Assembly (NCBI RefSeq): GCF_015832195.1
Contig: NC_052017.1
Location: 13,592,790 to 13,656,789 of the forward strand
Direction of reading: 5' to 3'
Source: Motacilla alba alba
Taxonomy: Eukaryota > Chordata > Aves > Passeriformes > Motacillidae
DNA: 64,000 nucleotides
Numbering within the stretch: the stretch's first letter is position 1; each line of letters starts with the position of its first letter. A model generated the notes under the pieces. That model made no database searches. It worked only from the letters and a program-made list of their open reading frames with translations, and was not told the origin of the DNA. Positions 56,433 to 64,000 of the stretch are shown here, one piece after another. A program made the translations under genes and the position numbers.

Positions 56433-59400
56433 ATGACACAGGAGGGGTGTCCAAGTGGAAAGGATGAAGCCCCAACTCTGCTGGAACAAAAAAATCTCAA
56501 CGGTCTTCAGCAGGGTTGTGAAACAAATGCCATTCACAGGCTCTTTTTACAGAACAGCATCATTCAAGTATATACATATTTGCAACTAAAGTGTACACAG
56601 GGTGGTAAATAGTTTTACATATAGATTTTAAGTCTCCCAAGGAGAGATGAATTGGTTGATCACATTTTAGAGATGGAGAGGAAGTGTGCAAACACTGGCA
56701 TACAGTACTTTTATTCAGTGACCTAAACTCAGGATTGCAACTTACAACACCTTTGTTTCTATTTTTGGGTGAGCCAGGACCATGCTGTGAGACACGGTCA
56801 GGTCAGGCCATTGGAAATATTTGCTGTTGAATCAGGGATATTGATTTGATTTCACTGAGAAGAAAGGCATTTGTGGGAATATTTATCTGGAACTGCAGTT
56901 TATTGCTTCTGTTTTGTCCATTAGGATGCTCTCTGCTTTATTTCTTGATGTTAATTTACTGCATCTCAGTGAATCTAAAGTATGAGGTTTTTTTCTAGCA
57001 TTTCAGCAAGTAAAATGATTCTGAGAACTCTGAGAAAAATCATGACCTAACCTTTCCCAACATAATGATAATAATGATACCATTTACAGGAAAAAATTGC
57101 TTTAAATTGGTTAGAAAACACTTATGTTAAAAGACACCTTACCAACATGAGGGAAGAAAATGCAGAGTACATTTTCATAGTTAATTTTGGTTAAATAGGC
57201 TAATGAATGTTTTCTGCAGAGCAGCCAAGATTGCCATGTGGCTGCAATCGCTGTTGGGAGCAAATGCTGCTTGTTTTTCCTTTCCAGTTTGTTCTTGGAT
57301 TCTGTGCCTGGCTTTATATGGATCCTGTGCATGGCATCAACAAATTAAAAAAATGACTTGTCTGATGCCTGAGAAATAGAGCTCCTAATAGGGTGCCATG
57401 TGTCTGGCCTATTCAGGAGGTGGATTTGCATTCCCTTCACAGATTTTTGCATGCCATTTTCTGTGTTTGAGCACAGAGTAAAAGCACAACATCCACATAA
57501 TCCATCCCAGCAGGTTTTGGGTTCTGAACAAAAAGTTCTGGGGTGAGAATAAAACCTGGTAGTACCCAGAGTACCAGTGCCTCAAGCTGGTTACTGTGCA
57601 GACTAAGAGAGGCACAAATCAACCATGACTGTACCAGCATCTGTGTCACACCCTCTGTTTTCAGCACTAAAGGATTGACTCTCCCTACTCTTAAACTTTT
57701 AGTCATGAGATTTACACTTTGCTGCATTCTTTGTAGAAGCCTGTTTACAGTCCAAAGTCCTTCAAAAACCTTGAGTTTTTCTTAGAATAAGGTTGTCAGA
57801 GAAATAATTTCTCAACTCTTTTCCTTTGCCTCCTCCTTGGAGCCCTGCAGGAGCACTTCAGTCATGTTTTCTTGTGACTTTTCTCTGTAATTGTCAGTGA
57901 TAATAACTTTTTTTTTTTTTTTTTAGAAAAAAGGAATCTGGTCTTTATAATCAACTGACAGCAGGAACTGGGGTTTCCAAAAAAGCAACAGAGATGGTGA
58001 GATTCATGATAAAAGTCTGCCTCAGGAGATCTGCTTTCATCTTTTACTCTTTCCATCTTTTTCCTTGCTTACAGGTTGCAGCAGTGAAGCCCCGAATAAG
58101 CTTAAAATAGTACTAAAAAAAAAAAAGACTTGGAAACTCACCCATTGTGACTGCAAATAATACTATTGGAGTGGCAGCAGATTTTCTGTTCTTGTAGAGC
58201 TTTCTGATTTGAGCTGTCCTGCAACAGAAGCTACCCATGGTGTGAAGTAGACTTTGGTCTGAAACTGCAATGGCTGTAATTAAACTTAATTGAAACCATA
58301 TCTGTGAGACAGAGGGACAGATGTCTTTAGGAGCATCACTACAGCTGCATCACTTCTGAGTAGAAACCATATTAGCAAGGGGAAAATAAAACCCAATATA
58401 AGGTACTGTGGGTAAGCTAATGCTGTGTAATGCCCCAGATTGTACTGCAGGAAGAATTTATGATAGAACTATAAAGCTGTTGGGTTTTTTTAAGTATGAA
58501 ATTCTGTAAGGATGAATAGTAGTTTTAAATATATGTATTTCCTTTCTGTTAGTCCTTTACAGGTTTTTTTCACTGTATTTTTATTGCTTATATCTAGCCA
58601 CAGGGGAAAGCTGATTAAGTGGTCTAATTTTTTCTTATCTCCCATCTTCATTGCTTGACCTTCCTGTTTGAGTGTATTGGGTATTTCCAACTGAGTTCTA
58701 TTATGAAATCCAGATTGTGTTCTGGAAATATGTAGTTTCTGATGAACTACAAGAGAAACACAGGTGGATTTCTGATAGCATTATGCTTGAGTTCTTGCCA
58801 GTTCATTTTATGGGCTTCTAGAGGCTTCAAAGCAACCGTGTTGTGCAGATTCTGCCATTTTGACAAACTCTGTCATGCTGGTGTCCTGGGGCTGGATTTC
58901 CTGTGAGTCTGCAGAGTCCCCCCCATGCACACATGAGCCACAGGGGCTTTGGATCAGCTTTGCAGGTGAGATCCGCAGTCTAGGCTCATCTTCCTTTTCA
59001 GCTGAGATTCTTCAGCATGCGGTGCTTCCTAGCATGAACTGGGGATCCCAGGAGCCCCAGGATCACCCCCTCTGCATCAGTGCTGCTCTCCCATGCTAAC
59101 CTGACAGTCAACGACCAAGCTCAAAGCTGTTGTGTAACCCATTGACCTTTTGGTATTGTTACAACCAGTGGGAAAAATTAAACTGGGAATAACAGGGAGA
59201 TTCTAGCACACTGTGAAGGATTACTGTGATGAACTGGGGAAAGGCAAACCTTGCTGCTGTAGTGTCCTGCCTCTGCAGCACTCAGCCTGGAAACCCTGAG
59301 GACTTCAGCTCTGTTTTTCACACCTGCATCGCTGTGTTTGGCAGCCTTGTAGGTTCCTCTCTGAGCCAGCAATCTCATGGCTTCAAACCCGTTGCTGTGG

Positions 59401-60240
59401 AAGAGCAGGCAGCAGTTTTCCGAACTCAGCTGTAAATTGCAGCACTCCTATAGCTTCCTGCAGTCAAAAGAGCCATGCCAGGTACCTCGCAGCTTGTGCT
59501 TCTTCCAAATGTTGTTGTGGGTGTCTCAGATGGTACTGGGCACATATGGTTGTGCTGCAGAATTTCCCATCATTTTCTTTCAATGGAATGTTTTAATTCA
59601 TTGAAGCAGAATCTTATTACAATTAAATTTCATCAACGTTTTCTACTTAACATTTCATTCTGAAATGAAAGGCCGTGTTACTTGAAATTTCAGAATCCTG
59701 TGTAAAATGGAAACAGTTAATTTAGACCAAGTCAACATTGGCATTTGAAGAGACCTGGATCACTTCAGGCTCCTTCAACTCTCTGCTTATCGAATCTCCT
59801 TGGCTTCTCCCAGGAAAACCCTGAGAATACTGATGCTCACATGCACTGTTTCATACTCATTTAATCTAGTTCCTTGTCTAAGACACTTCACAAATTATTG
59901 TAATATTGCCATTACTGGTCAGAAATATTATATCTAATTATGCTAACGCTCTAGCATTGGCTTCACTGACGAGATCAGATTCTATCTGATCAATTTGAAT
60001 TCTTTTCCTTCAAATACCATCCCAGGCTGTCCTTTCAGGATGAAAATTCTCACCAGCTCAGTCTTCTTTTAATTGTCCCCTTGCCAATCACTTCCGTTCT
60101 GTTGTTGCTCACTCCTGTTCTATAATGTATATTTATAAAATGAACACAAGGTCTCCAGTTGTAAAAATATTTGGTTTGTTTAAATGCAAGTCATAAGTAC
60201 TACTTTCTTCCCTGTTTCTATTTTTTTAAGTCATCTTTGT
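56433..60240. other. Intergenic sequence, no gene seen
   Basis: AT-rich with no recognised exon or repeat. T17 at 57908-57924 followed by AG imitates a splice acceptor, and about 11 A occur near 58115-58126. The moderately GC-richer segment at 58850-59530 has several open frames but no protein family I recognise. Confidence 0.65.
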
Positions 60241-60362
60241 TACTTCCAGGAGTAATTAGACTCCAAGTTTTTCAGGAAGGGAACACATTTTCTGGCTTGG
60301 CACAGTGAACCCCAGTATGGACCAAGACCAGGAGGGATTGATATAACATAAATAAATAATAA
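60241..60362. mobile_element. Ancient repeat tail (probable)
   Basis: The run AATTAGACTCCAAGTTTTTC, then AGGAAGGGAACACATTTTCTGG, then TTGGCACAGTG, and a TAAATAAATAATAAT-type tail match the layout of an old amniote interspersed repeat. Its consensus reads roughly 'tagactgtaagct...cagggcaggga...ctagcacagtg...aaataataat'. The sequence is strongly diverged. I cannot name the family with certainty (L2/MIR/CR1-tail-like). Confidence 0.42.
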
Positions 60363-62450
60363 TAGCTCTAAAAATCTTTTCATCACCTTAATGGCTATGT
60401 GATCTCTGTGCATTTTTCTGATCACTGTAAGTAGATGTAGAAAGCATTGTGATAACGTCAATAGAAGCATGGTATGGTAATGTAAAATTAATGAGCTAGA
60501 TGGTAATCTTTTTAAGCAAATCATGTTCTGTAATACAGCACACCCTCTCAATTAGCCTGTTCTCGGGAGCCAAGGAATCAGTGTATTGTGTGTCAAGTGC
60601 AGGGTAAAATTGACTGCATTGCTCAGGAAGGTCAGTGCAACTGATAGCCAAAGTGAATAACCTCATATGGAACATAACCTTACAGTGGAGAGCATTAGAG
60701 AGGGGATCCATGGGACTTTTGTGTTTTTAATGTCCCACAAGTATCTGTTAGAAAAGACAATGAGCTGCTGTGACTTTTGTTATTTGAAAATCAAATTAAG
60801 GAAGCTGGCTGTAGTCTTCTGAAAGCCTTTACTCTCCCAGAGCACTGATCAAGTCATTAATGAAAGGTATGACTAGAAGGGGGGAGTGAAGATCTGTTTC
60901 ATACTTTCCATGGCTATCACCTCTCAAATCATCAAGACAAGGATTCAGCCTTTTTACAGGGCAATTGATATCTGAGTCACTCCATAATAAACACTATGAA
61001 GCATGATATTGAGTAGAAAAGGTATGCAATGTGCAGTCATGGCAACTGACCTCCCAGTCTGGAGGGAAAGGTTCCCTGGTGCAGGGCAGCCTGGGGGTTG
61101 TACAATGCTGACAAGGAGTGAGATTATGCTGCTTTATCTGATACTTGCTGAACAACAAGCAGAGCTTCCTTCAGTTCTACCTCTGCTGCCTTTCTTGTGT
61201 GTGCATGGTATGCTCTGGGCAACACACAGGTATCATCACTAGAAAGGAGCTACAAGCTGATGGATCAAACTCACTGCAGTAGCAGTGATACAAAGAATAT
61301 ATTTGATTCTACAGTTCACTTAGAGAAACTTCCAGGTTTGTAATGAGCTCTGTGGGAATTGGATTAAAGATTTTCAGGCTGGGTTCGTTATTTCTGATGA
61401 AGGACTAGTGAAGAAATTCATTAACAGAAAAATTTCTGGAGGCTAGGGCTTAAATTTGGCTTACATCATGAGAGAGATTAATTTCATCTCAAACTATAGC
61501 TTACTGGATATTAATCTATATTACAGTTCTGCAGCCAGTGAAAGTAGCAATTCGTGTTTGGGATCAAAACCAGACAATATAGCCAGTTGTGGGTCAAATA
61601 AGAACTAGTACAAAATTTTTTTGACTTTCAGAAATTTCTAACCAGATATTGATTTACTGAAAATTTTGACTTAATACAATAACTCCAATTTTGAAAGAAT
61701 GTAGATGAGCATGTGTATTATTTCATAAATCAACTTTAAACATGCCCTGATTGGTTTTAATGCTTGGGGAAAGATACCCTAGGTCACAGAAATGAGAGAC
61801 TGATGAGGAAGATGAAGCTTATCTTCTATTTTAAACTGCTGCATGCTACAATCTCACTCTATCTCTCATAGAAGAAGCATCTCCACAATGTCAAAACAGT
61901 AATCATGGTAGAATAGTATTAAAGGCGTATCTACCCTGATTTTTCATTCCAAGTCCCTAACCTCTCAAAAAAATAATGCATACTTTCTTTGATGATCGCC
62001 AGAGAAACCAAAATAATATTTTATGTTTCTCCTCATGTTCCTTTATTGTATTCAGTTGCCATTTACCACAGCAATGTTACTTGGAGAATATGCTGTATTG
62101 GTCATTTGGCAATGGACTTCAATTAATTTGAAAAAGTAGGCATCACTTTCCATTTTAAGCAATTGTAGTCTACAGTGTTAATGGTGTCTACATTAATGTA
62201 GTTCACTTTATGAAAAAGCTGCTGGACTCTATTTTATTTTATGCATTAACATTGTTGGAGAGTCTATTTTCACTCAGGTCTTCAGCAGTGGCTGAAGAAG
62301 ATATTTTTTATATACAGAAAATTTATTGACGACTTCAATTACAAAAATCTCCCTTTGTTCAAATGGCAAAATATAATCCTGGAAAATTTCCTACCTCTTT
62401 GGGTTTTGTATGAAAGTTAATTTATCAGTTGGCATACCACTGGGTCCAAA
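60363..62450. other. Intergenic sequence, no gene seen
   Basis: AT-rich sequence without recognisable genes, RNA genes or mobile elements between two ancient repeats. Confidence 0.65.
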
Positions 62451-62504
62451 CCTGCTTTTACTGAAGTAAGTGGGAATTTTGCCATTGGCTTTGATGGGAG
62501 CAGG
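62451..62504. repeat. Imperfect hairpin from an ancient amniote repeat
   Basis: The arms at 62451-62473 and 62482-62504 are 23 bp each and pair at 14 positions; most mismatches are transitions. The order 'cctgct...gaagt.a.tgggaattttgccatt...tttgatgggagcagg' matches a hairpin motif that is very common in turtle and crocodilian genomes, where the arms are near-perfect. In this copy the arms have drifted. The host element family is uncertain. Confidence 0.5.
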
Positions 62505-62685
62505 TGCACGCCCCTAATGAGGTGTGTAATGGAAATGGTGTACACACAAAAAACCTGGACACAGTCAGCATGAGAAACACTGAATAAGAAGAAGGTTTTC
62601 TCAGAATCCCAGAGCATGTGAACAGTGTGTTGCAGTGACATTTAAGCATTGACAAGAAAAGTGAAGAGATCAAATGAAAGAATAG

Positions 62686-62907
62686 AATAGACAAAAAGAT
62701 ATTGTCACACTGGAACAATTCACCTCGTGCTTGGAAAAGTTTATAAAAAACCTTGAATAGAGAGGGAAAGGGCATCATGATAAATGGGAACACCTAAGCC
62801 ACATTAGATCAGCTGATAACACTGTCATCTTTGCCAAAATCCCTGAAGACCTTGAAGCACTGATGAGAGAATTAATCATGAAAAGTAGGCTTGAGCAATT
62901 AGGATGG
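62686..62907 (+). mobile_element. Dead reverse-transcriptase fragment of a non-LTR retrotransposon
   Basis: One plus-strand frame (codons in register with 62719) reads RQKDIVTLEQFTSCLEK, then a stop codon, then LSHIRSADNTVIFAKIPEDL and EALMRELIMKSRL. This reproduces the order and spacing of RT blocks: RQGD...P.LF, then about 35 residues, then the L.HLRFADD catalytic block, then a helix with an L..L pattern. The catalytic FADD box is changed to SADN, and there is an internal stop, so it is inactive. The block style (RQGDTISPKLF...LSHLRFADD...LM.EL) is not that of bird CR1. It recalls 'endonuclease-reverse transcriptase' LINEs of another clade. Both ends decay into unrecognisable sequence. The clade is unresolved. 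Confidence 0.62.
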
Positions 62908-64000
62908 GAAGAGTTGAGCTGTCCCCAGTGAAACTTGACCCCAACCTTCAACCTGTATTGAAATCAAGTATGACCCAAACCTTTGCTGAAGTGTGAAAAA
63001 AGGCAAAGGGAGTTTTTTTCCCACCTCATTATTCCTCATTTCACTCACTGTACTCAGTATAGGGTGCTGTGGATAATATCTCAGACTGGTGTCAACTAAA
63101 ATAGTACCAGAACAGCAAGACACTTTGGCTTTATCAGCCAACGTTGCATCCTCAGTAATTAGGCCTGCTTCTCAGTGGCAAGGAAGGGAATGTTAATGTG
63201 GCTGAGTGCAGGGATAACTAGTCCTGAGAAAGCTCCTGTGTGAACCAAGTGGGACAAGGCTTTGTGCTGGGCTGCTCTGTGGGGATCAGATCCTGTAGTG
63301 TTAACTGGGTGAGCTCAGCACAGTGAGATCCAGCACACAGCAGGAGGTATGTATCCTGGGCAATGTATGTGCCAAGATGCTGCAGGAGAGCCTGTGCTTG
63401 AAGGAACTTCATGGTACCTCATGCTCAGGAGAAGGGGTGATAAAGTAGGAAGAGGAAGACTGTAGCCACTTTCATGCTGCAGTCTTAATGCAAGTTTGTG
63501 CTTTGTGCTTTGACCTTGGGTGAGATATGTGATATGACAGGCAGAAGACAGGGGGAAGAAAGACAGGCTGGCTGATGCTCTGTTTCTCCTGTTGATTGGC
63601 ACAACATTTATTTCCTGGTTGTGATGAAAGAACCAGGCCTGTTTTAACCAAAGGTGTTAGTACTCATGTGATGAGCACAAGGACTGCTCACATCCTGAGT
63701 CCCTGGCTGTCTGAAACAGTGTGGGTGTTCACACTGCCAGAGCCAGGCTGTGCCGTGTGCGGAAAAACTGAGGCGTTCTGTGGTCTGCACTTGGAAGGGG
63801 TTTTTCAGACCTTTGATGGTCTGGTATTTCTGGTTTGTTTGTTGGTTTGTTGGTTTTCTTTCTTTCATTGATGTTGCTCTGAGTCTGGGCAGCATCCTTG
63901 AGGGGCATCTTTGCTGGACATAACTACTGTTTACTTATCCGCATTGAGTGTTCTATCTTGGCCACAAGCTGAAGGACATAACGAGGAAAGGAACACCACT
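62908..64000. other. Intergenic sequence, no gene seen
   Basis: No exon or repeat recognised, apart from a TTTG/TTGG-type low-complexity patch near 63832-63862. A small CAGACC/GGTCTG hairpin lies next to it. The last 90 bases show nothing assignable. Confidence 0.6.

Noticed and set aside
57908..57926. T17 followed by AG, resembling a strong splice acceptor
   Set aside because: No open frame with protein similarity and no convincing donor follow; homopolymer T runs are common in this region.

Overview
This window is vertebrate nuclear DNA, most probably from a bird and plausibly a songbird. It is AT-rich and CpG-poor, with spliced genes, large introns, relics of CR1 LINEs and avian-type solo LTRs. 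The bird call is an inference from the repeats and from the close match of the coding exons to vertebrate PARD3. There is no bacterial gene structure, no CRISPR array and no operon.

Bases 1-18,025 hold the 3' end of one plus-strand gene, PARD3, which encodes the cell-polarity scaffold Par-3. Its last three coding exons are 3029-3149, 12410-12537 and 15913-16306. Each has canonical AG/GT borders and compatible phases. Together they encode the last 213 residues, ending in the conserved C-terminus [14 protein letters not shown] 3' UTR of about 1.7 kb follows, ending at an AATAAA at 18005. The PDZ, oligomerisation and aPKC-binding parts of the protein lie upstream of the window.

From 18.0 kb to the end (about 46 kb) I find no protein-coding gene. 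In the human gene order, as I recall it, the region downstream of PARD3 is a large gene-poor interval leading to NRP1, and this stretch fits that. Landmarks in order are: a 252-nt uninterrupted purine tract about 0.12 kb past the PARD3 poly(A) site; two perfect palindromes at 26.95-27.02 kb; an ancient minus-strand CR1 3' end at about 27.07-27.4 kb; an isolated CpG-dense segment at 28.9-29.6 kb; two solo LTRs of different families in opposite orientation (35.84-36.51 kb plus, 37.11-37.69 kb minus); a decayed plus-strand CR1 at 55.6-56.4 kb; a probable old repeat tail at 60.24-60.36 kb; an imperfect hairpin repeat at 62.45 kb; and a dead reverse-transcriptase fragment at 62.69-62.91 kb that does not look like CR1.

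No clearly undescribed biological system is visible. The items most worth following up are the CpG-dense segment in the desert, the non-CR1 reverse-transcriptase relic, the purine tract just past the PARD3 poly(A) site, and a possible in-frame alternative 3' splice site in front of the first PARD3 exon.
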